Of a stretch of 64,000 bases of DNA, positions 53,481 through 62,260 are shown piece after piece. The DNA is from an uncultured Clostridia bacterium. Lineage in GTDB: Bacteria; Bacillota; Clostridia; Oscillospirales; Acutalibacteraceae. The stretch spans positions 83,053 through 147,052 of the forward strand of contig CAMMVF010000002.1 of assembly GCA_946500295.1 (NCBI GenBank). The letters are read 5' to 3'. Position 1 is the stretch's first letter; every line of letters begins with the position of its first letter. The position numbers and the translations under genes were made by a program. Under the pieces are notes generated by a model. That model worked only from the letters and a program-made list of their open reading frames with translations, made no database searches and was not told where the DNA came from.

Positions 53481-54329
53481 TCAGCCTTTTACTGCACCGT
53501 TTGCAACGCCGCCGATAATCTGTTTCTGACAAATTACATAGAAGATCAAAATCGGAATCAACGCGAGCAGATACGAGGCGAAGGCCAGGTTGTAGTTAGT
53601 GCCGAACTGTGTTTGGAAATTGAGCTGAGCAAGCGGCAAGGTAGTGTTTTCCGAGCCGGACATAATAACAAGTGGCGTCATTACATCGTTCCAAGTACCC
53701 AGCGCCGTCAGCACCGCTACCGTAGCGTGCATGGGCTTCATCATCGGGAAGATAACCTTCCAATAGGTTTTCCACGATGACGCTCCGTCGATTTCAGCTG
53801 CCTCCTCCATTGCAAGAGGTATGTTTTTCAGGTAGCCGCTGTAAAGCATGACGTTAATAGGCATATAAAATACCAAGTAGAGCAAAATTACACCCACGGG
53901 ATTTGCAAGCCCGATAACCGCTGTTTCCTTGACAAGCGGCATCATCAGAATGGCAAATGGAACGAACATACCGCTGACGATATAGAAGTAAAGAAATCTG
54001 TAGCCCTTTTTTCTTCTCATATTTCTGCCAATAACATAACCTGCTATTGAGTGAATCAATATGGACAAAACTATTGTTACACCGGTAATTACCAAGCTGT
54101 TTGCCAGAGCGCTCCAGAAGTTGGTTACTCTCATCGCCTCTGCAAAATTGTCAAAACTCCAGCTGCTGGGCAGCGACAGTGCTCCGGCAACGTCGTTTGT
54201 CATTTCGGAGGGGTTTTTGAAGGCTATGATTACAGTCATATACAGCGGGAAGAGAACTGTGAGACAGCCCAATATAAGTACAATGGTCAAAAACCAGTTT
54301 GTGTGCTGTTTTTTTCCGAGTCTCCTCAT
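53481..54329 (-). CDS. msmG: Sugar ABC transporter permease (MsmG/RafG-like)
   Basis: 282-residue inner-membrane permease with six helices and the EAA loop EEAAEIDGASSWKTYWKVIFPMM that contacts the ATPase. MalG-type family. Its ATG overlaps the stop of msmF (ATGA). Ends the transporter part of the operon; the ATPase subunit is not encoded here. Confidence 0.92.
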   Translation of the reverse strand: MRRLGKKQHTNWFLTIVLILGCLTVLFPLYMTVIIAFKNPSEMTNDVAGALSLPSSWSFDNFAEAMRVTNFWSALANSLVITGVTIVLSILIHSIAGYVIGRNMRRKKGYRFLYFYIVSGMFVPFAILMMPLVKETAVIGLANPVGVILLYLVFYMPINVMLYSGYLKNIPLAMEEAAEIDGASSWKTYWKVIFPMMKPMHATVAVLTALGTWNDVMTPLVIMSGSENTTLPLAQLNFQTQFGTNYNLAFASYLLALIPILIFYVICQKQIIGGVANGAVKG

Positions 54330-55207
54330 AATTGCTCCTCCTTTTTATTTGTCATCCTCATTTGGATAACCGAAATAGTTACAATCAAAATAAAGAACAC
54401 AACTGCATTCGCACTTTGGAAGCCGAACTGTCCACCGTCCATACCGTTTCTGTAAATCAGGTAAGAAATAGACTCCGTGCTCTGTGCAGGTCCGCCCTTG
54501 GTAAGGGACATGATCTGGTCAAATACCATGAGCATATTCTTTGTGCTCAAAACCAAGTTGATGGATATAAACGGCATCAGCATTGGGAGCGTGATTTTGC
54601 GGAAGGTGCACCATGTACCTGCTCCGTCTATTTTGCTAGCCTCATAAACATCTGCGGGAATAGTTTGCAGCCCCGAAATATAGATAATGGTGTTCATAGC
54701 CACAGCCTGCCAAACGCCGACTATGAGTACGCCTATCCACGCCAGGTTTTCATCCGCAAGGATACTGTCTTGAATCCACGGTATGTTAAAGGTTTGACCG
54801 ACAGCGGGAATAATATAGGTAAAAATAAAGCTGAAAATATAACCTACAATCAAACCGCCGAGAATATTCGGAATAAAGTAAATTCCCCTGAGTGTGCTTT
54901 TGAATTTAATCCTGCTGTTGAGCGCAAGCGCCAAAAGCAAGCTGATAACATTGACAAGTATAGTTCCGACTATAGCATATTTGAAGGTGAATAAATACGA
55001 ATTCCATACCCTGGTGTCAGTGAGAAGGTCAAGATAGTTCCTTCCGCCGACAAAATCAAAGCTGCCGTAGCCTCTGTAATTTGTCAAGCTGTAAAATGCA
55101 CCGATTATAAGCGGCAAAGTGTTGAATACAAAAAATAGAATTACTATCGGTATTATCATCATCAGATGAGTTCTATTTTTATTTAGCAAGGATCTCTTGG
55201 GTTTCAT
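54326..55207 (-). CDS. msmF: Sugar ABC transporter permease (MsmF/RafF-like)
   Basis: 293-residue MalF-type permease, six helices, EAA loop YEASKIDGAGTWCTFRKITLPML. Overlaps both neighbours by ATGA junctions, implying translational coupling. Confidence 0.92.
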   Translation of the reverse strand: MKPKRSLLNKNRTHLMMIIPIVILFFVFNTLPLIIGAFYSLTNYRGYGSFDFVGGRNYLDLLTDTRVWNSYLFTFKYAIVGTILVNVISLLLALALNSRIKFKSTLRGIYFIPNILGGLIVGYIFSFIFTYIIPAVGQTFNIPWIQDSILADENLAWIGVLIVGVWQAVAMNTIIYISGLQTIPADVYEASKIDGAGTWCTFRKITLPMLMPFISINLVLSTKNMLMVFDQIMSLTKGGPAQSTESISYLIYRNGMDGGQFGFQSANAVVFFILIVTISVIQMRMTNKKEEQL

Positions 55208-56493
55208 GTGTTAACCTCCTCCTCATATTGCCTTACCTTTTCAATCAAGTCACGGTTATATCGAACCCATTCATCATCAAAGCGCTTTAAAAATGTCTCA
55301 GCCGCATCATCGCCGGTATCGAGCAGATAGGTCTGAATCATGGCGTCAACGCTCATCTCACTGGGATAATGGTGATCCTGATAGTCTGCCATTCTGCCCT
55401 GCTCGATATACTCTTTCATGCCGTCGAGCATAGATGGCAGTTCAAAATCCCCCTCTTTACAGGGAATTGCATTCTGGTCGTCAAGATAAATCTGTATGGT
55501 TTCGTCCTCATATAAATAACGAAGCACCTCGTAAACTGCTTCCTTGTTCTCGGTGTTCTTCATTACGCAAAATTGCAAATCCACACCTGAATGGAGCACG
55601 TTGTCCTCTTCACTGTCGCCGCTTGGGAAAACAAAGGAGTCGATGTTCATATCCGGATTTACGGACTTGATTTGAGGTACGGCATAGCTGCCGATAGGAT
55701 ACATTGCTGACTCACCTCTGGCAAACGCCGTACAGGCATCGTTATAGCCGTAGGCGAAGGGGTTCGGCTCGCAGTAATCGAGCAAAGCTTTGATTTTATC
55801 CGCTACCTCCGCATATTCCTCGGAAAATGTAGTCTCGCCGGCGTTCACCTGGGCGCAGGTGTCCGACGGAGCAAGTCCTACAGCCAAAGCGTTCCACGGA
55901 GCAAGGCAGGTCCAAGTGTCTTTGTAGCCGAAATACAGCGGATAAATACCCGTGTCCTGAATAGTCTCGCAAAGCTCGATAAACTCATCCCAGGTAGTCG
56001 GTATCTCCCAGCCGTGTTCCTCGAACATATCCTTGTTGTAGAGGATTCCCGCCGCATTTGCGACATAGGGCAGGGCATATACCCCGTCGACCGGAATGAA
56101 CTCAAGCTCGTCTTCAATATCCATATAAGACTGCTTGATGTCATCAACACCTTCAAAATCAGAAATATCCATGAACATATCGGCATCGAGGAAGTTTGAG
56201 TAGTTAATATCTCCGCCGATTCCGATTATGTCAGGATAATCCTCGCGAATGAAGCGGGTTTTCAGGATAGTCATAGCCTCGTTGGGCGATTGAATCGTGA
56301 GGTGGATGTCGTCGTGAGTTGAGTTGAAGCCCTCTTCAATCTTCTCAAATGCGGCAACCGCCTCGGGTTTGTACTGTACAAGCTCAATTTCAATTTTACC
56401 GCTATCTCCTCCCGAGCCGCATCCGCTCAGTATCACAGAGGACAGCATAGCGATTATCAAAAACAAGCTCAACAGCAGCTTCGTTTTTTTCAT
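55204..56493 (-). CDS. msmE: Sugar ABC transporter substrate-binding lipoprotein (MsmE/RafE-like)
   Basis: 429-residue extracellular solute-binding protein, family 1. Signal peptide with lipobox SVILSGCGSGG, so anchored to the outer face of the membrane by a lipidated cysteine. Family landmarks include GILYNKDMFEEHGWEIPTTW. Context points to raffinose-type alpha-galactosides. First gene of the operon, with GGAGG and a promoter upstream. Confidence 0.93.
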   Translation of the reverse strand: MKKTKLLLSLFLIIAMLSSVILSGCGSGGDSGKIEIELVQYKPEAVAAFEKIEEGFNSTHDDIHLTIQSPNEAMTILKTRFIREDYPDIIGIGGDINYSNFLDADMFMDISDFEGVDDIKQSYMDIEDELEFIPVDGVYALPYVANAAGILYNKDMFEEHGWEIPTTWDEFIELCETIQDTGIYPLYFGYKDTWTCLAPWNALAVGLAPSDTCAQVNAGETTFSEEYAEVADKIKALLDYCEPNPFAYGYNDACTAFARGESAMYPIGSYAVPQIKSVNPDMNIDSFVFPSGDSEEDNVLHSGVDLQFCVMKNTENKEAVYEVLRYLYEDETIQIYLDDQNAIPCKEGDFELPSMLDGMKEYIEQGRMADYQDHHYPSEMSVDAMIQTYLLDTGDDAAETFLKRFDDEWVRYNRDLIEKVRQYEEEVNT

Positions 56494-56540
56494 GGCAATT
56501 CCTCCTAATCGTTTTGAATTTTACCGAATCTTTTGTCTAA

Positions 56541-56569
56541 ATTGTAACAAAATTTTTAACGATGGTAAA
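56541..56569 (-). promoter_or_regulatory. Promoter of the raffinose/galactose operon
   Basis: TTTACC, 17-base spacer, TACAAT on the minus strand, about 45 bases before msmE. The weak -35 fits dependence on the divergent AraC-type activator. Confidence 0.6.
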
Positions 56570-56632
56570 TATCAAGATGCACGAAGTTTTATGTAAAAAA
56601 GCTTATTTTTTGCCAGCTTTACATATTAAATC

Positions 56633-56661
56633 TTGCATCTGGGCATATTTTATGGTATTAT
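56633..56661 (+). promoter_or_regulatory. Promoter of the AraC-type regulator gene
   Basis: TTGCAT, 17-base spacer, TATTAT on the plus strand, about 35 bases before the start. Divergent from the msmE promoter within the same 200-base gap. Confidence 0.55.
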
Positions 56662-56696
56662 ATAATAAATTATTCTAAAGGAGGATGGCAATTCCT

Positions 56697-57560
56697 ATGA
56701 ACGACTACAATTTCAAGGTCTTTCCGCAGAACAATTATATGGATCTCGGGCTGTACCAGTTTGGCAGAGAACGCTGTTCTCCCGCATATTCCTTTGGACC
56801 GGCAGCGAGAAACCATTATTTATTTCATTTTGTAATCTCCGGCAAGGGAATCCTACACGCCCATGATTCCCAGGGAAAAAACATATGCTATAAAATCAAC
56901 TCAAACGAGGGATTTTTGCTGTTCCCAAGTCAAATATCCCTATATGTCGCCGACAATGAGCAGCCGTGGGAATATGTGTGGATAGAGTTTGACGGTCTTC
57001 AGGTAAAAAGCGCGATTGAGCAATCGGGTCTTTCCGAGAACAACCCCGTGTACCACCCCTCCTCGATCGAAACACGGAATAACCTGCTAAATGAAATGCT
57101 GTATATAGTTAAAAACAAGGACGCCGCCCCGCTGCAGCTTATCGGGCATCTGTACCTGTTTTTGGATTTTCTTAGCCGCCCTGCCGCTCAAACAACTTCC
57201 TCTCAAAGGACCGAACGAAAAAGCAATTCCGGAAGCTTTTATATCAACGAAGCAATCAGATATATAGAGCTCAACTACCAAAATGACATCAGCGTAGAGG
57301 AAATAGCCGCCAACTGCGGTCTCACCAGAAGCTACTTCGGGAAGAAATTCAAGGAAGAGTTCGGCAAAACGCCGCAGGAATTTTTGCTGCAGTTTCGCAT
57401 GGCAAAGGCAATCGAGCTTTTAAAGGAGACTAAAATGCCTATCGGAGAGATAAGCTCCGCCGTGGGATATAACGACCAGCTTCACTTTTCCCGAGCCTTT
57501 AAAAACACCTACGGTATATCCCCGCGCAGATGGAGGGAGGAATACTGCCGTGACGACTGA
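56697..57560 (+). CDS. msmR: AraC-family transcriptional regulator (RafR/MsmR-like)
   Basis: About 287 residues. N-terminal cupin-like sugar-binding domain (HFVISGKGILHAHDSQGK, WVEFDG-type WIEFDG) and C-terminal double helix-turn-helix (DISVEEIAANCGLTRSYFGK, IGEISSAVGYNDQLHFSRAFKN). Expected to activate the divergent msmE-galE operon when bound to the inducing sugar. The track ATG directly abuts GGAGG with no spacing, so the fifth-codon ATG is used. Confidence 0.88.
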   Translation: MNDYNFKVFPQNNYMDLGLYQFGRERCSPAYSFGPAARNHYLFHFVISGKGILHAHDSQGKNICYKINSNEGFLLFPSQISLYVADNEQPWEYVWIEFDGLQVKSAIEQSGLSENNPVYHPSSIETRNNLLNEMLYIVKNKDAAPLQLIGHLYLFLDFLSRPAAQTTSSQRTERKSNSGSFYINEAIRYIELNYQNDISVEEIAANCGLTRSYFGKKFKEEFGKTPQEFLLQFRMAKAIELLKETKMPIGEISSAVGYNDQLHFSRAFKNTYGISPRRWREEYCRDD

Positions 57561-57674
57561 TTATGATAAAACACAAGCTTAGTATAACCGAAACAACACA
57601 GAAATACTCAGCCCCTGTAAAGTAATACAATCAAGACGTTTTGGGGTTAAGTGGATAAAATACAATCCATGGGA

Positions 57675-57703
57675 TTGACAAAGCAAAGATAATCGGATAT
57701 AAT
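57675..57703 (+). promoter_or_regulatory. Consensus sigma-A promoter of tRNA-Pro
   Basis: TTGACA, 17-base spacer, TATAAT: a perfect consensus, about 70 bases upstream of the tRNA. Confidence 0.85.
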
Positions 57704-57772
57704 ATCATGGTCGTGTTTAAATACACAGTCCTTACCGTGCTATATGAAGCCGTATTTACAAACTTAATAATT

Positions 57773-57849
57773 CGAGGTGTAACTCAGTTTGGTAGAGTGC
57801 TTGGTTTGGGACCAAGATGCCGCAGGTTCAAGTCCTGTCACCTCGACCA
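57773..57849 (+). tRNA. tRNA-Pro (TGG anticodon)
   Basis: Acceptor stem CGAGGTG / CACCTCG, anticodon stem CTTGG / CCAAG around the loop TTTGGGA (anticodon TGG), T arm with GGTTCAAGTCC, discriminator A and an encoded CCA end. A consensus promoter upstream and a strong terminator downstream make it a single-gene transcript. Confidence 0.96.
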
Positions 57850-57850
57850 C

Positions 57851-57882
57851 GAAAAAAGCGTTGCCTAGGCAACGCTTTTTTC
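57851..57882 (+). terminator. Terminator of tRNA-Pro
   Basis: AAAAAAGCGTTGCC TA GGCAACGCTTTTTT, a perfect palindrome directly after the CCA end. Confidence 0.9.
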
Positions 57883-58079
57883 AATAATATCCCGCCACAA
57901 GAACGGGCGATATACCTCCAGTATGATATTCTCCTAAAGGTGAAACAGAAATATAAAATGATGCCGACAGTCGCCTCCTCGTTATGTTTCGACAACGCTT
58001 TTGTAATTTCCACCGCAGGTAACATTGACTTTTAAACGCTTTTGCCGGATAATTACTAGGGATAAAAATGGAGGAAAAT

Positions 58080-59060
58080 ATGAATTACAAAAAAATAGTT
58101 TTAAGCGTTATATCTGTCGCCGTTGTCGCAATGATGATTGGTACATCAGAGCTTTTGCAGCAAAGGGAGATTATTTTTCCCGAGGCTACTTCGGTCTTGG
58201 TGGGGCTTTTTCTCTCGCCAAAGCGCAGCTGGCAGGTGAGCAAGACGAGAATATTTGTTTTAATCGGCATTTGCTCAGCACTCGGGCTGATGATTTCGGT
58301 ATTTCTGCCCCTGCCCTTGTGGATTAAGCTATCAATCGCATTTACAATCTGCCAATTCATACTGCTATTTTCCAGGACAAGCTTTGCGCCGCTGATTTCT
58401 GCCGCCGTGCTTCCCGTTATGCTCTGCACGGAAAGCCTAGTTTGTCTGTTTGCTGCAGTCGGGTTGACCGGTATAATTCTGCTGATATACATTCTGCTTG
58501 AAAAGCTGCACATCACGGAAAAGGAAGAATTTATTCCGCTGCCGCCGCCGTCAAAAAGTGACTATTCAGCTTTACTGGTGCGCTGTGTGGCGGCGACAGC
58601 TTGCATTTGCCTGGCTGTAAATGTAAACTTTTTATTTGCGGTTGCGCCGCCTATATTGGTTGCGTTTACGGAGTTTACACGCAAAGAATCAATGGCGAGG
58701 CAAAAACCAATAAAGGCAGTCGGACTGATTTTCATATGCGCACTGGCAGGAGCTTTGTGCAGATATATTTTAACTGTTCGGCTGAATCTCAGCCTCACGC
58801 TCGCAGCCGTTGCAGCGGCGATTATAATGGTTGTTATATTGCACACCTTTAAAATGTATCTGCCGCCTGCGGGAGCGCTCACAATTCTTGCGATGCTTGT
58901 ACCGACAGAGAATCTTATGATATATCCGCTTGAGGTTTTGATTGGAACAGGAATTTTTATGGCACTGGCTATACTTATCAACAAAAAGCGTAATAAAAAC
59001 GAAAATCATAATTATCAAACAAACATCCCAAACTGCGCCGAAAAGCCTGCGGTGCACTAA
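58080..59060 (+). CDS. Polytopic membrane protein, possibly HPP/FUSC-like
   Basis: About 326 residues with roughly ten hydrophobic segments in two similar halves separated by a polar stretch (EKLHITEKEEFIPLPPPSKSD). The half-ends FPEATSVLVGLFLSPKRSW and LPPAGALTILAMLVPTENL resemble each other and HPP-family membrane proteins, suggesting an internal duplication. I cannot name a substrate. Start at the ATG five bases after GGAGG; the track ATG four codons earlier overlaps it. Stands alone after the tRNA. Confidence 0.65.
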   Translation: MNYKKIVLSVISVAVVAMMIGTSELLQQREIIFPEATSVLVGLFLSPKRSWQVSKTRIFVLIGICSALGLMISVFLPLPLWIKLSIAFTICQFILLFSRTSFAPLISAAVLPVMLCTESLVCLFAAVGLTGIILLIYILLEKLHITEKEEFIPLPPPSKSDYSALLVRCVAATACICLAVNVNFLFAVAPPILVAFTEFTRKESMARQKPIKAVGLIFICALAGALCRYILTVRLNLSLTLAAVAAAIIMVVILHTFKMYLPPAGALTILAMLVPTENLMIYPLEVLIGTGIFMALAILINKKRNKNENHNYQTNIPNCAEKPAVH

Positions 59061-59067
59061 AATATAA

Positions 59068-59107
59068 CACCGCCGACAAGCTTACTGCTCGTCGGCGGTG
59101 ATTTGTT
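59068..59107 (+). terminator. Bidirectional terminator between convergent genes
   Basis: CACCGCCGAC / GTCGGCGGTG stem with a 13-base loop, followed by ATTTGTTTAT on plus and TTATATTTTAG on minus. Serves the membrane-protein gene and the convergent methyltransferase gene. Confidence 0.7.
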
Positions 59108-59128
59108 TATGTTTGTTTATATTATTTT

Positions 59129-59938
59129 TCATTTCTTTTTTGCCGCAACAATAAAGTGCGGGCTCATTCCCATTAAGGTGTCCTCGTGCTCGGTTTGATG
59201 GATTATATCAAGAAGGCGCTTTCGGCTGTTTTCATCCTGCCATTTTTCATCCAGCTTCGGCGTAAACCAGATACAGCCCTCAACAGCATGGCTGTTTAAG
59301 GGTGTAAATCCGCATTTTGATACCTCGTCTCTCAAGCCGTCAATAGTATGAAAGTATGCGCCGGCTATTATGAACGGATATTCCTTCGGGCGATGATGCT
59401 CTCCTGTTGAAAGCTCGGTTTTGAGCATATTAAAATATACATCGTCATCAATAAAATCACAGCCGTTTCCATAAACGGACAAAGCCCAGGTGGTTGAACT
59501 GAATTTTGAAATTCCTGCGGCTATTAGCAGTCCACCCTTTTTAAGCACACGGTTTGCCTCGTTCAAGGCTTTAAGGCGCTGTGATTCATTCTGCAAATGG
59601 TACAAAGGTCCCATAAGCAAAACCATATCGGCGCTTTCATCCGGCTTTTCAATTTTTCTTGCATCTCCTACCGCTGCTACGTAAGGGTTCTGTGCACTCA
59701 TATGCTCCTTAGCGTATTCGACAGCCGTAGGTGCAAGCTCTATTAAAGTAACATTATGACCTTGCTTGGCAAGCCACTGAGAATACATACCAACTCCCCC
59801 GCCGATATCATAAATCGTCATGTTTTTTCCGAGATATTGAAGGATTATCTCCTTTGAGCGATAAAATTCGACCACGCCCAGCCCTCTTTCAAGACGGCTT
59901 ATTTCTGCGCCGTTATTCAAATTTACTTTTTCTATCAT
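59129..59938 (-). CDS. SAM-dependent methyltransferase (class I)
   Basis: 269 residues. SAM-binding motif IYDIGGGVGMYSQWLAKQGH, acidic residue LIELAP, AAVGDARKI and the post-motif LLMGPLYHLQ typical of Methyltransf_11/UbiE-like enzymes. Substrate unknown. AGGAGAA precedes the ATG. Last of a run of minus-strand genes beginning with tetR. Confidence 0.88.
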   Translation of the reverse strand: MIEKVNLNNGAEISRLERGLGVVEFYRSKEIILQYLGKNMTIYDIGGGVGMYSQWLAKQGHNVTLIELAPTAVEYAKEHMSAQNPYVAAVGDARKIEKPDESADMVLLMGPLYHLQNESQRLKALNEANRVLKKGGLLIAAGISKFSSTTWALSVYGNGCDFIDDDVYFNMLKTELSTGEHHRPKEYPFIIAGAYFHTIDGLRDEVSKCGFTPLNSHAVEGCIWFTPKLDEKWQDENSRKRLLDIIHQTEHEDTLMGMSPHFIVAAKKK

Positions 59939-60005
59939 AATGTTTCTCCTACTTGAAATCCCAATTTTTCTTTATATACACTATCCCGATAAATTTGAAT
60001 TTGTC

Positions 60006-60698
60006 TTATTCAACAATCAAATCAATTAAAAGCTGTATATGTATTTTCATGGTGTCTAAGCATGGAATAGGACTTACTTCGTCATTAAGTAAAAGAGGCA
60101 ATTCTGTACAGCCTAATATTACAGCTTCAATACTATCTTCCTGCTGCATACGTTTTATTATTTTTTGAAAGCCCTGCAATGTTTCTTCTTTTATGACACC
60201 AAATTCTAATTCGGAAGATATTTTTAGATTTATATATTCCATTTCTTCCGCAGTCGGTGTAATGATTTCAATATTGCTGTTGTAAAATGGCTTCTTAAAA
60301 AAATCTTCTGTCATAGTAAAAATCGTTCCAAGCAACCCCAGCTTATGCTTATTTAAGCGAATTGCTTCATTGCATGTAGCTTCAACAATACTAACTAATG
60401 GAACCGTTGATATATTTTGCAATCTGTCAAATATAATATGTGGCGTATTTGCCGATAACGCTATAAAGTCAGCTCCGCTTGCTGTAAGATTTTTAATCGC
60501 CTGCATTAGATAGTTTGTTAATTCGTCATATTTTTGCTCGCTGCACAACCCCAAAATATCAAATGCATTTACACTCTCAATAGTTATATTCGGAAAGAAT
60601 TTCTCTCCAACTCTGTTTTGTACCCCATAAACAATATCATGGTAATAAGGAATTGTTGACTCCACTCCCATTCCACCTACTAAACCTAATTTTTTCAT
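60006..60698 (-). CDS. Aspartate/glutamate racemase family protein
   Basis: 230 residues. N-terminus KKLGLVGGMGVESTIPYYHD and the second catalytic region VILGCTELPLLL (Cys present) identify the family. The first catalytic Cys position (usually CNT) reads SANTPH, so this lacks the canonical pair and is closer to YgeA-like broad-specificity racemases or an isomerase. GAGGTGA precedes the ATG. Confidence 0.85.
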   Translation of the reverse strand: MKKLGLVGGMGVESTIPYYHDIVYGVQNRVGEKFFPNITIESVNAFDILGLCSEQKYDELTNYLMQAIKNLTASGADFIALSANTPHIIFDRLQNISTVPLVSIVEATCNEAIRLNKHKLGLLGTIFTMTEDFFKKPFYNSNIEIITPTAEEMEYINLKISSELEFGVIKEETLQGFQKIIKRMQQEDSIEAVILGCTELPLLLNDEVSPIPCLDTMKIHIQLLIDLIVE

Positions 60699-60776
60699 AT
60701 CATCACCTCAAGTTCCGATTTGTCATTTTGATAATCAGTTGTGCGTTTTAGCTTCAAGCCCTTTAATAACCGTTAC

Positions 60777-60920
60777 CTATAAATCCTTTGCTTCAATTAA
60801 ACTTTCCTGTTTGCACTTCGGACAGTAAAGGGGAAAGTTTTTAAGTTCTGTATCTTCCCGCATCTGCAATCTTGTTTTATTCCCGCAGACAGGGCAGTGT
60901 ACCCATTCTGTTTTCTCCAT
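60777..60920 (-). CDS. Cys_rich_KTR domain protein, short copy ended by TAG
   Basis: Not in the ORF track. 47 residues with CPVCGNKTRLQMRE ... YCPKCKQESL, a two-CxxC zinc-binding small protein. Nearly identical to the copy at 62020-62208 up to Leu47, where the longer copy has CAG and this has TAG; translation beyond it continues the homologous tail (VTVIKGLEAKTHN). GGAGGATTTCT precedes the ATG, as in the other copy. Such proteins are often found near conjugative elements. Confidence 0.75.
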   Translation of the reverse strand: MEKTEWVHCPVCGNKTRLQMREDTELKNFPLYCPKCKQESLIEAKDL

Positions 60921-60962
60921 AGAAATCCTCCATTACGCTATGCCTTGTTTTATTTTGCTTTT

Positions 60963-61898
60963 TTAGCTTCCCAAAGTTTCGATTTTTTCCTCTATTTGTC
61001 CTTTAATAAAATCAATTTGGTCAAACACTGTTGGCTTAAAATAACTGGAAACCGCTACTACCAATTTCTTTTGGGGATTGATGTAAATAACATTTCCACT
61101 ATTGCCGATAGCCGCATAACTTCCCTCATTTTCATCAATAATCCACCACAAATAACCATATTTCATATCACGAAATTTTTTACCGCAGCGCAGCCTAACT
61201 ATGGTACTTTCTTCAAGCCATTTTTCAGAAATAATGCGCTTGTTATGAAAAGCACCCTTTTTCAGACAGAGCAAGCCAATCTTTGACATTTCATCAGCAG
61301 ACAAACAAAGTCCATATCCAGCAGCCGCAACTCCCTTCTCGTCTGAAAACCATATTTTCCCTTTGGGTGTCTTTCCTATTGTGAAAGCCTTGTGCGCTTC
61401 GGCATCGGGAGCAACATATATTTTCCGTGGCGCAATCGTCAACGGCTCAAATAGATATTTATTTGCAAACTCTACCGTTGTCATTTTGCTTACCGTTGCA
61501 ATGATACCTGTGAGAATATGGATACCCAAGGTAGAGTATTGAAATTCTCCTGTTATGCCACTCCTGCCGCCCAAAAAATCCAAAGCGGCAATGCTCCAAT
61601 CTTCCTGTACGCATATTTTTGACCAAGGCTCTGATTTATACTTATAGGGTGCGGTCATTGTCAGAAGATTTTTCAAAGTAACTTTTTGAATTGTCTTTTC
61701 TCCTCGTTTAATTTTGTAATTAGGAAAATAATCTAACACATAATCGTCTATACTGCCAATCAATCCTTGTTCAATAGCAATGCCAACTAATAGAGAAACA
61801 ATGCTTTTTGTAACAGACATCGTATGTACGGTATCATCAGCTTTGTAGTCATTCCATGTATCGTTAATAATTGTCTTGCCGTTTTGAACTGCTGTCAC
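60963..61898 (-). CDS. Serine hydrolase (beta-lactamase/penicillin-binding-like), 5' end interrupted by TAG
   Basis: 311-residue ORF of the beta-lactamase family (PF00144 type) with active-site motif MSVTKSIVSLL (SxxK), YxN-like QYSTLG and a late IGNSGN. The annotated GTG start is probably not original: upstream, an ATG after AAGGAG (61958) opens MINLSEFHSYVADNQSNIC and then hits an in-frame TAG immediately before this GTG. The catalytic serine lies after the interruption, so a protein restarted at GTG could still be made; otherwise this is a recent pseudogene. Lies between the two KTR genes. Confidence 0.75.
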   Translation of the reverse strand: MTAVQNGKTIINDTWNDYKADDTVHTMSVTKSIVSLLVGIAIEQGLIGSIDDYVLDYFPNYKIKRGEKTIQKVTLKNLLTMTAPYKYKSEPWSKICVQEDWSIAALDFLGGRSGITGEFQYSTLGIHILTGIIATVSKMTTVEFANKYLFEPLTIAPRKIYVAPDAEAHKAFTIGKTPKGKIWFSDEKGVAAAGYGLCLSADEMSKIGLLCLKKGAFHNKRIISEKWLEESTIVRLRCGKKFRDMKYGYLWWIIDENEGSYAAIGNSGNVIYINPQKKLVVAVSSYFKPTVFDQIDFIKGQIEEKIETLGS

Positions 61899-62019
61899 CT
61901 AACAGATATTTGACTGGTTATCTGCAACATAACTGTGAAATTCTGATAAATTTATCATTTTTACTCCTTATCTGGTCTTTTATAAAGCTTTGTTTTCCCT
62001 CCAAAGTGTAGTTACAAGT

Positions 62020-62208
62020 TCATCGGCTCTGCGTCTGTGCGTCTGGCTCTTTAATGACAGTTACCTGTAAATTCATTGCGTTAATCAAACTTTCCTGTCT
62101 GCACTTCGGGCAGTAAAGTGGAAAGTTTTTAAGTTCCGTATCTTCCCGTATCTGCAACCTCGTTTTATTTCCGCAAACAGGACAGCGTATCCATTCTGTT
62201 TTCTCCAT
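62020..62208 (-). CDS. Cys_rich_KTR domain protein, longer copy
   Basis: 62 residues: CPVCGNKTRLQIRE ... YCPKCRQESL, with the KTR motif between the two CxxC knuckles. Probably a small zinc-binding protein; function unknown. Same RBS context as the shorter copy at 60777. Between the serine hydrolase and alpha/beta hydrolase genes on the same strand. Confidence 0.85.
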   Translation of the reverse strand: MEKTEWIRCPVCGNKTRLQIREDTELKNFPLYCPKCRQESLINAMNLQVTVIKEPDAQTQSR

Positions 62209-62260
62209 AGAAATCTCCTATCTACTCATTTTCTCCACATCTTATACATCAATTCTGTAT

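Noticed and set aside
54332-54994. 220-residue plus-strand ORF over the permease genes
   Set aside because: Antisense to msmF, whose EAA loop and membrane pattern fix the real frame.
60777-61901. Genome-wide reassignment of TAG to an amino acid
   Set aside because: TAG ends core genes in the window normally, for example the YqgF-like nuclease at 19561, so decay or local readthrough is more likely.
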